Source: Algoriphagus sp. AGSA1 (GTDB lineage Bacteria; Bacteroidota; Bacteroidia; Cytophagales; Cyclobacteriaceae). Taken from it: DNA of 64,000 nucleotides. Shown here in pieces: positions 48,383-56,167 of this stretch (positions are counted from its first letter, which is position 1; each line of letters opens with the position of its first letter). The position numbers and the translations under genes are program-made. The stretch spans positions 1 through 64,000 of the forward strand of contig NZ_JAJUWR010000030.1 of the NCBI RefSeq assembly GCF_021390545.1, given 5' to 3'. Below the pieces are notes generated by a model. The model did not search any database. It had not been told where the DNA came from and was given only the letters and a program-made list of their open reading frames with translations.

Positions 48383-48785
48383 TGTAAATATCCTTCTTGA
48401 TTTTTTTTTGGAAAGAAGCCCAAAGCAAGATTTAATAAATTCAATTTTTGAAAAATTGGATAGAAATCAAATTCAAGGTTATGTCACCATCTCAGTTATT
48501 CAAACCTCTGCTTATTACCTTAAGCAAGCCAAAGATCTTCCTATTTGCAAAGAAATAATAGGTGTGATTTGTGAGAAATTCACACTGGTTGAAGGAGATC
48601 AAAATCCAATCCTGTCAGCAATCCAATCCATGCACACAGATATAGAAGATTCCATCCATTATTTTATGTGCCTCAATCACCATATGGATGCAATTCTAAC
48701 CTCTGATCGTGATTTTCTAAAACTCTCCAAACCTTATTTACAAGTGATAACTCCAGAGGAGCTGATAGAAAGTCTTTCGAAATAA
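48366..48785 (+). CDS. PIN-domain toxin, VapC-like
   Basis: Predicted Mg-dependent endoribonuclease. 139 residues. The acidic catalytic site is present: Asp6 in KIFFDVNILLDF, Asp in HTDIEDSIHYFMC (about residue 94-97) and TSDRDFLKL near residue 117, where the Asp pair sits. No signal peptide. It begins inside the end of the antitoxin gene (ATG 48366). Function of the pair in vivo is unknown. Chromosomal modules like this are common. Confidence 0.85.
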   Translation: MKIFFDVNILLDFFLERSPKQDLINSIFEKLDRNQIQGYVTISVIQTSAYYLKQAKDLPICKEIIGVICEKFTLVEGDQNPILSAIQSMHTDIEDSIHYFMCLNHHMDAILTSDRDFLKLSKPYLQVITPEELIESLSK

Positions 48786-48803
48786 ACAATCGCTATCCTC
48801 TCT

Positions 48804-49190
48804 TCATACAGCCTTTTTCAAAGGATACTCTTTAATCAGCCATTCAGCAGGTATCTTGAGGAGATGGCTAAATTTCCTGATCATCGTTAAGGAAAGTGAC
48901 TGTTTATAGTTCAGTACTTTACTGATTGTCCCTTTATCTCCGTATTCTCTTGCTAGAGTTGAAGCGTTATACCCAAAATCCTCCATTCTGATTTTGATCA
49001 TTTCTACAGGATCTACCTCAGGCAAGTCCCATTGTTTGCTTTAATAATCAGAAATCAAATGCACCAAAAGCATTTTTTCCTTATGCTCTTCCTCGCCTTT
49101 TTTCGTGGTCTTTAGCTCTTCATATCGAGCAACCGCACGATCATATTCTTCCTCAGAATCAAGCAAATACCAATTTTTGATAGTATCCAT
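48804..49190 (-). pseudogene. HigA-like XRE antitoxin with one in-frame stop
   Basis: Reading the minus strand from ATG 49190, 128 codons stay in one frame to the stop at 48804 apart from a single TAA at 49041-49043. The N-terminal part reads MDTIKNWYLLDSEEEYDRAV and ends VHLISDY. After the stop, SKQWDLPEVDPVEMIKIR leads to the helix-turn-helix: YNASTLAREYGDKGTISKVLNYKQSLSLTMIRKFSHLL. HigA proteins have a Glu at this point, so GAA to TAA is likely. A TTG at 49025 could restart a 73-residue product with the DNA-binding part intact. No higB-like toxin gene is visible upstream. Confidence 0.85.
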
Positions 49191-49343
49191 ATTTATAAAT
49201 AGTTAAATCGTATTAGCATCAATTCCCTCCTGCTTCAGCTGGAGGTTTAACAATCCGAAATTCCTATCTGGCTTTAGCCAAATTACTGCTGAACACACAA
49301 TTTTCATTGCGCCGCTGTGCCTTTGCGGGAGACTTGATTTTTA

Positions 49344-50417
49344 CTAAACCGCCGGTTCCTGCTGGCTCAGGCAGTGAAAACTACCCAGGCCCCAGATAAT
49401 ATCAGTAGAGTCAACTCCAACGACCTTTCTGTCAGGAAAGCAATCCGTAATAATATCCAACGCTATCTGATCATTGGCGTCCCGGAAAGTAGGCACCACC
49501 ACCGCATGGTTGGAAATATAGAAATTGGCATAGGAAGCCGGAAGTCGCTGATCATCCCAGATAACAGGAGCAGGCATAGGCAATTCTATCACATTGAGTT
49601 GTTTACCATCTGCCAATCGCATTTTATGCAATCTCCCCAAATTTTCCTGAAGAAGTGTGTAATTCTCATCTGCTCTGTTTTTTTCCACAGCGGTCACCAC
49701 GGTATCTTCATTCACAAAACGCGTAATATCATCTATATGCCCATCAGTGTCATCACCGACAATCCCATCTCCTACCCAAAGGATTTGCTTCACGCCATAA
49801 TAATCCTGCAGATATCGCTCAATCTCATCCTGCTTTAGGTGTGGATTTCTGTTTTCATTCAGTAAGCATGCCTCAGATGTCAAGAGCGTACCTTTCCCAT
49901 TAAATTCCACTGCCCCACCTTCCATGACAATTCCCGGCTTGAAACAGGGGATCCCAAGCTCCTCAGCAATTTTGATAGGAATTTGATTATCAAGATTATG
50001 CGGTGGATATTTCTCTCCCCATGCATTGTAATTCCATTTCACCAATACTTTCTTCACCTCGGCATCCGGATTGATCAGGAAAGCCGGGCCATGGTCTCTA
50101 CACCAGGCGTCATTTGTCGGAAAAAAGTGAAAACGGATGTTCGACAAGTTTACACCTGCATTTTCCAAATGGGATAAAGCAAAATCCTTCATGGCCTGAT
50201 CTGCCACGTTGATATTGACGATTTCCCCTAATGCTACGTATTTGATAAACTCAGAATAGGGAGCAAAGATGGTCTCTAGTTTCCCCGGCCAGGAACCTTC
50301 CTTATGCGGCCAACTCAACCAAGTGGCTGTATGTGGCGCAAATTCAGCAGGAAAATAATATCCCAACTCAGCGGGAGTTTTGGTTCCCGAACTGGCAAGT
50401 GCAAAGATATCTGTCAT
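49344..50417 (-). CDS. aguA: Agmatine deiminase
   Basis: Hydrolyses agmatine to N-carbamoylputrescine and ammonia. 357 residues, normal for AguA. Conserved blocks are PAEFAPHTATWLSWP near 25, FFPTNDAWCRDHGPAFLI near 97-114, GAVEFNGKGTLLTSEACLLNENRNP and GDDTDGHIDDITRFV. The nucleophile is Cys349 in GSFHCLSQQEPAV. Cytosolic. It starts 7 nt after the amidase gene on the minus strand, giving the two-step agmatine-to-putrescine pathway in one transcript. Confidence 0.94.
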   Translation of the reverse strand: MTDIFALASSGTKTPAELGYYFPAEFAPHTATWLSWPHKEGSWPGKLETIFAPYSEFIKYVALGEIVNINVADQAMKDFALSHLENAGVNLSNIRFHFFPTNDAWCRDHGPAFLINPDAEVKKVLVKWNYNAWGEKYPPHNLDNQIPIKIAEELGIPCFKPGIVMEGGAVEFNGKGTLLTSEACLLNENRNPHLKQDEIERYLQDYYGVKQILWVGDGIVGDDTDGHIDDITRFVNEDTVVTAVEKNRADENYTLLQENLGRLHKMRLADGKQLNVIELPMPAPVIWDDQRLPASYANFYISNHAVVVPTFRDANDQIALDIITDCFPDRKVVGVDSTDIIWGLGSFHCLSQQEPAV

Positions 50418-50424
50418 TAAATGT

Positions 50425-51300
50425 CTATTCTTCGTCTAGGAATCGTTTGGTAATGGGCTGGTAAGAATCAATTCTACGGTCTCTTAAGAAAGGCCAGTGG
50501 GTACGATATTGATCCGATTTGGTAAAATCAAGTTCCTCCACATGGATCTGCTCATCTTCATGGCTTGCTTTGAAGATCACTCTACCAAATGGATTGGCAA
50601 CAAAAGAACCTCCCCAGAATTTCATATCCCCTTCGTTACCACAACGGTTGACAGATACTACTGGAATGCCATTTGCCACAGCGTGAGAACGCTGTATGGT
50701 CTGCCAAGCTCCATACTGCTCGTCATTGACATCAGGTGTTTGATCCTTGTGCCAGCCTATAGCCGTAGGGTAAACCAAGAAGTCAGCACCTTTTAGCGCG
50801 GTGATTCTTGCGGCTTCCGGATACCACTGATCCCAACAGATCAGTACGCCAATGTTTCCGAATTTGGTGGCAAAAACCTTATAGCCCAAATCTCCCGGAG
50901 TAAAGTAAAACTTCTCAAAATATCCGGGATCATCAGGAATATGCATTTTTCTATACTTACCCAAGTAGGCTCCATCCGCATCCAAAACCGCCGTGGTATT
51001 ATGATACAACCCCTCCGCTCTTTTTTCAAAAAGAGAAGCCACAATGACTACACCAAGCTCTTTGGCAAGATCACCAAGTGTTTCTGTAGAAGGACCGGGT
51101 ATAGCTTCAGCAAGTTTGAAGTTTTCGTAATCTTCCACATCACAAAAATATAGAGAGCGGAAAAGCTCCTGAAGCACCACTACCTGTGCTCCTTTTGCCG
51201 CAGCCTCACGTATTCCGGTGATGGTTTTAGTCATATTTGCGGACACATCAGGAGAGCAACTCAACTGGACTAAGCCCACTTTTACAGTTTTATTTGCCAA
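50425..51300 (-). CDS. aguB: N-carbamoylputrescine amidase (nitrilase superfamily)
   Basis: Hydrolyses N-carbamoylputrescine to putrescine, CO2 and ammonia. 291 residues. The Glu-Lys-Cys triad is Glu45 in VLQELF, Lys118 in YRKMHIP and Cys155 in LICWDQWYPE. The HIPDDPGYFEKFYFTPGD segment is typical of this subgroup. First gene of the two-gene unit with aguA and directly behind a canonical promoter (51328-51359). Confidence 0.93.
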   Translation of the reverse strand: MANKTVKVGLVQLSCSPDVSANMTKTITGIREAAAKGAQVVVLQELFRSLYFCDVEDYENFKLAEAIPGPSTETLGDLAKELGVVIVASLFEKRAEGLYHNTTAVLDADGAYLGKYRKMHIPDDPGYFEKFYFTPGDLGYKVFATKFGNIGVLICWDQWYPEAARITALKGADFLVYPTAIGWHKDQTPDVNDEQYGAWQTIQRSHAVANGIPVVSVNRCGNEGDMKFWGGSFVANPFGRVIFKASHEDEQIHVEELDFTKSDQYRTHWPFLRDRRIDSYQPITKRFLDEE

Positions 51301-51609
51301 AATAGTTCGGTTTTAATGGATAGGTTACAAAGATACTTTTGCCCGTCGCCAATCCCAAATGAAGATTTTGGAATCCATACTTGGGTAGGTTGAAAGGCAA
51401 GGATGAAAATAACGGAAGGAAGGCGAAAATAATTCAATGAAAAAGCGGCAAAAATAGCTGGATTTCTACTAGATTAATTTGAACTAGAGAATACAAATGG
51501 TTTTTAAGCCATCCGAATTGCGAGAAATCCGTCTTCAAACTCAACAAAACATTAACTGTTTTGTGAAAATCCGGGACTAATACTATAACCATCTATAAAT
51601 CAAATAAAC
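51301..51609. other. 309-nt divergent region between aguB and the RidA gene
   Basis: Contains the aguB promoter. For the RidA gene, TTAATTTG near 51473-51480 is a one-mismatch -7 candidate. No gene seen. Confidence 0.5.
51328..51359 (-). promoter_or_regulatory. Promoter of the aguB-aguA unit
   Basis: On the minus strand TTTG (51356-51359), a 20-nt spacer, then TATCTTTG (51328-51335). This matches the Bacteroidota consensus exactly. The transcript should start near 51321, about 20 nt before the ATG at 51300. Confidence 0.8.
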
Positions 51610-52044
51610 ATGAAACCTAAAATCTTCTTAATTCTGTTTGCCATTTTGCTCAGTCATCTGGGAATGGCACAATCCCACATCAAAAAAGACAAGTGGCATT
51701 GGAATAACACAGAACAAGATACGGTAGCGGGCTACGCCCAAGTAATAAAAGTGGACAACATACTTTACATTTCAGGTGTCGTGACAAGTGAACTAACCCC
51801 TGAAGGAATAGAAGGGGTTTATAATGCATTGGCGTCATCACTGAAAAATTACGGTGCAACTTTCCAAAATGTCGTTAAAGAAAATCTATATACAACTGAT
51901 ATCGAAACGATGAAAAAACATAACCAAGCCCGCAAGAAATACTACAACAATGATTTTCCCGCTGCGACTTGGGTGCAAGTTGATAGATTGTATATGGAAA
52001 GTGCCAAATTAGAGGTGGAACTGATAGCTCATCTTCCAAAGTAA
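51610..52044 (+). CDS. Secreted RidA-family protein
   Basis: RidA/YjgF fold, a trimer that in the cytosolic form deaminates reactive enamines. 144 residues. Unusually, it has a signal peptide MKPKIFLILFAILLSHLGMAQ, so the protein should act in the periplasm. AGYAQVIKVDNILYISGV (about 38-56), NVVKENLYTTDIETMKKHN and DFPAATWVQVDRLYMESAKLEVELIA follow the family pattern, with the Arg in VDRLY and Glu in VELIA in place. Substrate unknown. Confidence 0.88.
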   Translation: MKPKIFLILFAILLSHLGMAQSHIKKDKWHWNNTEQDTVAGYAQVIKVDNILYISGVVTSELTPEGIEGVYNALASSLKNYGATFQNVVKENLYTTDIETMKKHNQARKKYYNNDFPAATWVQVDRLYMESAKLEVELIAHLPK

Positions 52045-52059
52045 ACGCGCTTAAAATTA
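52043..52059. repeat. 17-bp intergenic repeat, copy 2
   Basis: Exact copy of 40865-40881, overlapping the last bases of the RidA stop region. Confidence 0.6.
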
Positions 52060-52127
52060 AGGCAGCCCTCGACAACAAGGTTCTTATTGCACGGGAAGCG
52101 CCGTTTGTCCCAAATTGCCTCAGTTTC

Positions 52128-52589
52128 TCATTTGTTAAATCCCTGCATAGCGGTCAAAGTAGCCACCCAAATAATCGCACAGGAGATGAATATACCAACT
52201 GCATTTGCTAAAAATGCCCTCTTCCGTTCCAGTCCAAACAGATAGCCGGCAATACTCCCTACATATACACCGGTTCCCGGAAAAGGCAAGGCTACAAAAA
52301 CCATCAGACCCCAAAAACCATATTTCTTAACGTTTTTGCCTGCTCCCGCCTTTGCGCGGCGGCCTACAAAAATCGCAGCCTTCTTGTAATAATACCACTT
52401 CAAAAAATACCGGTTGACTACATCAAAAAAGAAATTCATGATCGGGAAAATCAACACATTGGCCAAAAAGCAACAAAAAAACGCCAGATAAATATTCACG
52501 CCCTTCAGTAAGGCGTAAGGAATTCCAACTTTAGCCTCCCCAAAAGGGGAAATGCTCCAAAGCATCGCGGTAAGTAAATCTAATAACAT
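52128..52589 (-). CDS. Small multidrug export family membrane protein
   Basis: Matches the putative small multi-drug export family (PF06695); transport function is unproven. 153 residues with about four membrane segments (roughly 1-23, 27-55, 91-113, 128-148). Characteristic segments are PFGEAKVGIPYALLKGVN near residue 16 and LPFPGTGVYVGSIAGYLFGL near 100-120. A -7-like TACTTTTG (52610-52617, read on the minus strand) lies 21 nt before the ATG. Confidence 0.85.
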   Translation of the reverse strand: MLLDLLTAMLWSISPFGEAKVGIPYALLKGVNIYLAFFCCFLANVLIFPIMNFFFDVVNRYFLKWYYYKKAAIFVGRRAKAGAGKNVKKYGFWGLMVFVALPFPGTGVYVGSIAGYLFGLERKRAFLANAVGIFISCAIIWVATLTAMQGFNK

Positions 52590-52884
52590 TCATCAATAAT
52601 TGAATGCTGCAAAAGTAAGCAGTTTGGGAGTTTAAATGATGAAGAATTGATGATTAATTATTTATACCCATCAATGAATAAAGACAATAAACAATACGTG
52701 AAAGGTGCACTTCGATCAATAAATCTTTTCGATCATCCATAAGCTTAAGATCGATCGACCAAGACCTTGATTATCAATGAAAAACAATATTTCCCCTGAC
52801 CAAGGATAAGAACCCCAAATCAATCAGCGTTGAAATCCGTAGAATATATGTCAGCCAACATCTTTTTACTTTATATCTCCTCCT
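52590..52884. other. 295-nt divergent gap
   Basis: Apart from the -7-like element at 52610-52617 I see nothing recognisable. Confidence 0.5.
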
Positions 52885-53367
52885 ATGTTTGCCTACATCC
52901 AAAAAACACAAACCCCACCAGCTCAGCCTTTATTTATCTGGGATGGGGAATGTGGGTTTTGCAAATATTGGATTACCTTATGGAAAAGCAAAACGAAGGG
53001 CTTGACCTATAAAACTTTCCAGGAAATAGCCTCTGACTTCCCTGATATTCCGCTCAAAGAGTTTAAAAAAGCATCCCGGTTGATCGAGACTGATGGATCT
53101 GTCTTTAGTGGACCGGATTCCGCCTATAGGACGTTCTGGTATTTCCCCAAATCCAAAAAACACTGGCATCGCTGGTATCTAAAATCAGAGCTATTTCAGT
53201 CAATCAGTGATCACGGCTACAATTGGATTGCAAAGAATAGACCGCTGATGATGAAGCTTACCTTGGCTTTCTGGGGGAAAAACCCACTGAAACGAAAACC
53301 TTATTGGATAATCTGGTTAATGGGCTTGCTCGGGATTATGGCAATTTGGATTTACCTTCTCAGCTGA
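52885..53367 (+). CDS. DCC1-like thiol-disulfide oxidoreductase (DUF393)
   Basis: 160 residues. LFIWDGECGFCKYWITLWK holds the DxxCxxC signature of the family, here Cys-Gly-Phe-Cys. RLIETDGSVFSGPDSAYRTFWYFP follows. A membrane segment (about 142-158) at the C-terminus should anchor the protein. Redox partner unknown. The start is ATG 52885; an alternative frame in the same region is discarded as a shadow. Confidence 0.85.
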   Translation: MFAYIQKTQTPPAQPLFIWDGECGFCKYWITLWKSKTKGLTYKTFQEIASDFPDIPLKEFKKASRLIETDGSVFSGPDSAYRTFWYFPKSKKHWHRWYLKSELFQSISDHGYNWIAKNRPLMMKLTLAFWGKNPLKRKPYWIIWLMGLLGIMAIWIYLLS

Positions 53368-53474
53368 AAAACATGTCTTTAATGGGTAAACAAGAACATC
53401 TAAAGAGCGTGGTATGAGGACAAATAGATGAGTCACTAAATAAATGTAGAAGGATAATCCCAGTATGCTCTATC

Positions 53475-54041
53475 CTATAATTTCTCAGGAGAAAGGGAGC
53501 TCTCGGTTATTTTCCATCGCTCTCCATAGACTGAGGTATAAATAATCTCAAAACGTAATCCTTCCTTATAATATGAGTTCATAACTTCATGCAGTTTTGC
53601 GGCGTCATCTTTGGAATTGGCAACCTCAAAAATGGCAATATCAGAACCGGCGGGAATCAACATTCCAGGGAAAACATTGGTATGAAGAACACTGTGAAGA
53701 TTTTCAATCTCATTGGAGTTCTGTATAAAAAAAGCCGCGATATCTTGAGCAGATGCAACTTCCCCCTTATAGATAATTTTAATATCCTCAATGAAAGCAG
53801 GACCGATTCCATAGTTGCTGAGTACATATCTAAAATTTGGGGTATAGGATCCTTCATTTCCGAGAGAAAGATGAGGGAGAACGGAAAGCAATTGCTGTTC
53901 ACGCATCAAAAATGTCTGGTAGGCTATTAACAAGCACGCTGCAAGACTGACTACCACAGCACTTAATCCTATGATCTTATCCACATTCCATACTGATTTT
54001 CGTTTTGGGGTCTGTTCCGTGGACGTTTCTTGTTCTTCCAT
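53475..54041 (-). CDS. Hypothetical membrane-anchored protein
   Basis: 188 residues, family unknown to me. A cytosolic N-terminus (about 1-24), one membrane helix VDKIIGLSAVVVSLAACLLIAYQTF (about 21-44), and an extracytoplasmic domain with LPHLSLGNEGSYTPNFRYVLSNYGIGPAFIEDIKI and VNSYYKEGLRFEIIYTSVYGERWKI-like strands. The NYGxGPA pattern appears in other uncharacterised membrane proteins with a beta-rich domain. Divergent from the NTF2-like gene. Confidence 0.7.
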   Translation of the reverse strand: MEEQETSTEQTPKRKSVWNVDKIIGLSAVVVSLAACLLIAYQTFLMREQQLLSVLPHLSLGNEGSYTPNFRYVLSNYGIGPAFIEDIKIIYKGEVASAQDIAAFFIQNSNEIENLHSVLHTNVFPGMLIPAGSDIAIFEVANSKDDAAKLHEVMNSYYKEGLRFEIIYTSVYGERWKITESSLSPEKL

Positions 54042-54193
54042 TGTTGTCCAAAATTTATTTCACCAAAATAATGCTGCAGATAATTCCTTCCTAGTATTTA
54101 TCAGGATGAATTGATCGAAAGCAATTAATTTTTCAGGATTAAAAATCCCATGAAAATCAATATATTTATCCCTTAACAAACAATCCTGATAAA

Positions 54194-54640
54194 TTGAGAC
54201 ACCTAATTATACTATCGGTCATTTTGCTGATGGGTCTTACTGTTTCTGCCCAGCAAAAATGCATGACAGTACAATCTATTAAGTCCCTGGACGCTCAATG
54301 GGAGGCCAATAACCTGGATCCTGACCCTGAATTTTTCAAGAATATCTTGGCAGAAGATTTCATTTGGGTGCATAATCATGCTTCCATGATCGACACCAAA
54401 GATGCTGTGGTCAAGCGGGCTGAGATACAAGTCTCGAAAGGGACTTCCGATACACGATCCAGGACCCAAAGCAACGTAGAAGTGATGATTACAGGAAACA
54501 CAGCCATCGTCACTGGATTCACTGTAGTTGACCGGGATCCATCTCCTACTAGGTATCATTTTATGCGAACTTATGTAGGGATTGGGGGAAAATGCCTCCT
54601 CGTCGGAAATCATACAATGGCGATTCCTGAAGAGGATTAA
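54194..54640 (+). CDS. Secreted NTF2-like (SnoaL/DUF4440-type) protein
   Basis: 148 residues. TTG start at 54194, since no ATG lies before the signal peptide HLIILSVILLMGLTVSAQQ. A small cone-shaped NTF2-like domain follows: SLDAQWEANNLDPDPEFFKNILAEDFIWVH, then DAVVKRAEI and VMITGNTAIVTGFTVVDRD, matching DUF4440-like secreted proteins. Ligand or function unknown. Ends just before the palindrome and membrane-protein operon. Confidence 0.8.
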   Translation: MRHLIILSVILLMGLTVSAQQKCMTVQSIKSLDAQWEANNLDPDPEFFKNILAEDFIWVHNHASMIDTKDAVVKRAEIQVSKGTSDTRSRTQSNVEVMITGNTAIVTGFTVVDRDPSPTRYHFMRTYVGIGGKCLLVGNHTMAIPEED

Positions 54641-54682
54641 GAATAATTCAAAAATTTTCTAACTTTTTTTTTTCGGAGAGCA

Positions 54683-54712
54683 TTGAAATATAAATTATTT
54701 AAATTTACTTTG
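54683..54712 (+). promoter_or_regulatory. Promoter of the membrane-protein/regulator unit
   Basis: TTG (54683-54685), a 19-nt spacer, then TTACTTTG (54705-54712), one base from TAnnTTTG. The -7 element lies inside the first half-site of the palindrome at 54706-54724, so a bound protein would block it. Confidence 0.6.
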
Positions 54713-54724
54713 TAATTCAAAGTA
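54706..54724. promoter_or_regulatory. Palindromic operator candidate, copy 1
   Basis: TACTTTG, TAATT, CAAAGTA, a perfect inverted repeat with 5-nt centre, followed at once by a third half-site CTTT (54725-54728, direct after AAAGTA). The same three half-sites occur at 55660-55681. Confidence 0.7.
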
Positions 54725-54733
54725 CTTTTAAAT

Positions 54734-55348
54734 ATGAGAAAACCGGAACAAGAACTTGCCGAAATCAAATCCATGATGGAGCGGAGCACCCGCTTTCTGT
54801 CACTCAGTGGACTTTCTGGAATTTTAGCAGGCACCTATGCACTTATTGCTGTTGGGATGGCATATGCCTGGATTTATTATCCTAATCCACCTTACGGATT
54901 CCGAACGACTTATATACTGGATATGGCAACCCTCACCAAGCTAGTTGTTACAGCTTGTGTAGTTTTGGTATTTTCTATTGCCACTGCCTTGGTCTTGAGC
55001 CAGCAAAAGAGCCAAAGAAATTCCAGTAAACTATGGAGCCCGGCCGGGAAACGGTTTGTAAAAGCATTGCTAATACCTCTATTGGTAGGCGGCTTTTTTT
55101 GCATCGCCCTCTTTCTCCGGGGATACACCATCATTATTGCTCCTGCCACTTTGATTTTTTATGGTTTGGCGCTAATCAATGCTTCACATTTCACACTTAG
55201 CGATATTAAATACCTTGGGTACTGTGAATTAGCCTTGGGAGTACTTTCAGTTTTCTTTCCGGGCTACGGGCTCATATTTTGGGCTTTAGGCTTTGGTGTA
55301 CTACACATCATCTATGGAGCGATGATGTACTACAAATATGACCGATAA
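54734..55348 (+). CDS. Hypothetical multi-pass membrane protein
   Basis: 204 residues. A cytosolic N-terminus MRKPEQELAEIKSMMERSTRF, then five or six membrane segments. I know this protein type only as the partner of a winged-helix gene in Bacteroidota; its role is unknown. Its 3' end overlaps the regulator gene by 11 nt, so the two are co-translated. The operator at 54706-54724 lies 9 nt before the ATG. Confidence 0.8.
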   Translation: MRKPEQELAEIKSMMERSTRFLSLSGLSGILAGTYALIAVGMAYAWIYYPNPPYGFRTTYILDMATLTKLVVTACVVLVFSIATALVLSQQKSQRNSSKLWSPAGKRFVKALLIPLLVGGFFCIALFLRGYTIIIAPATLIFYGLALINASHFTLSDIKYLGYCELALGVLSVFFPGYGLIFWALGFGVLHIIYGAMMYYKYDR

Positions 55349-55643
55349 CGTGAAGGGAACTTACGATAAGGCATTTGAGAATGTGGTTAGACTCCGTGTG
55401 ATGTCCATCTTGATGGTCAATGCCGAGTATGACTTTAATTCCTTCAAGGAAATCTTGGAGGTAACTGATGGGAATCTGGCTTCTCATTTGAGAAATCTGG
55501 AAAAGCAGGAATACATCTCAGTGAACAAATCATTTGTAGGAAGAAAGCCGATGACCAATTATTCAGCAACCAAAGCAGGCAAGCTGGCTTTTCAAGAGCA
55601 TCTGAAATTCCTCGAAAATTTAATACAGGAAAACAAAAGCTAA
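55338..55643 (+). CDS. Winged-helix transcriptional regulator (HTH_34 type)
   Basis: 101 residues. VVRLRVMSILMVNAEYDFNSFKEILEVTDGNLASHLRNLEKQEYISVNKSFVGRKPMTNYSATKAGKLAF is the compact wHTH of the MarR/ArsR-like group used by this family. No ligand-binding domain is fused. It should bind a palindrome, and one sits at 54706-54724 and again at 55660-55676, upstream of its own unit and the following one. No metal-binding cysteines visible, so the signal is unclear. Confidence 0.85.
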   Translation: MTDNVKGTYDKAFENVVRLRVMSILMVNAEYDFNSFKEILEVTDGNLASHLRNLEKQEYISVNKSFVGRKPMTNYSATKAGKLAFQEHLKFLENLIQENKS

Positions 55644-55659
55644 AAAAATTTACTCATTC

Positions 55660-55681
55660 ACTTTGAATCTCAAAGTACTTT
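55660..55681. promoter_or_regulatory. Palindromic operator candidate, copy 2
   Basis: ACTTTG (55660-55665), AATCT, CAAAGT (55671-55676), then ACTTT (55677-55681). Same layout as the 54706 site: an inverted pair plus a third half-site directly after it. It lies 15 nt before the ATG at 55697. Confidence 0.65.
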
Positions 55682-55696
55682 CCAAACTCTTGAATC

Positions 55697-56023
55697 ATGA
55701 AAACAGAAATCAAATTTCTACAAGGCATCAAAGCAAAACCTGCACTAATCGCTGGACTCATCGGAGCGGGAATTCCGCTATCATGGCTCAGTTTCATTAT
55801 TCTGACAAAAGAAGAGCTCTTCAAAACCTGGATGTTGATTCCACTGACAATTATTCCTACTGGTGGGATTTTCGGAGGCTTATTCTTCTATCTGATGGGC
55901 TTTGTCTGGTTTACCACAAAAGGCAAAAAGCTCGCTGCCATTGTGTTCAGTGTCATTATTTATTTCATCACAATCTGGGTCTCTGCTGTCTTGGCTTTCA
56001 GTATTACAGGGCATTGGGATTAA
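55697..56023 (+). CDS. Hypothetical small membrane protein
   Basis: 108 residues with about three membrane segments (roughly 15-35, 45-68, 80-102). Starts MKTEIKFLQGIKAKPALIAG. No family recognised. It sits between the regulator and creD on the same strand and directly after operator copy 2, so it is probably part of the regulated set. Confidence 0.72.
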   Translation: MKTEIKFLQGIKAKPALIAGLIGAGIPLSWLSFIILTKEELFKTWMLIPLTIIPTGGIFGGLFFYLMGFVWFTTKGKKLAAIVFSVIIYFITIWVSAVLAFSITGHWD

Positions 56024-56167
56024 TCCACCGAATCACTGAAGCGTAAAAACCTACTTGAAGCAGGGTATCCTTTCCTACGGGAGACGGACCATGCCCACCG
56101 CAGTCGGGCCTGCTGGAAACATCTTGACATCTTCAAAAATCACTCCTTTACCTTTAACAACTACACT

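Noticed and set aside
49374..49838. 154-codon plus-strand frame over aguA
   Set aside because: Antisense shadow of the well-conserved agmatine deiminase.
52830..53012. Alternative frame before the DUF393 gene
   Set aside because: It overlaps the conserved DGECGFCK protein in another frame and has no family match.
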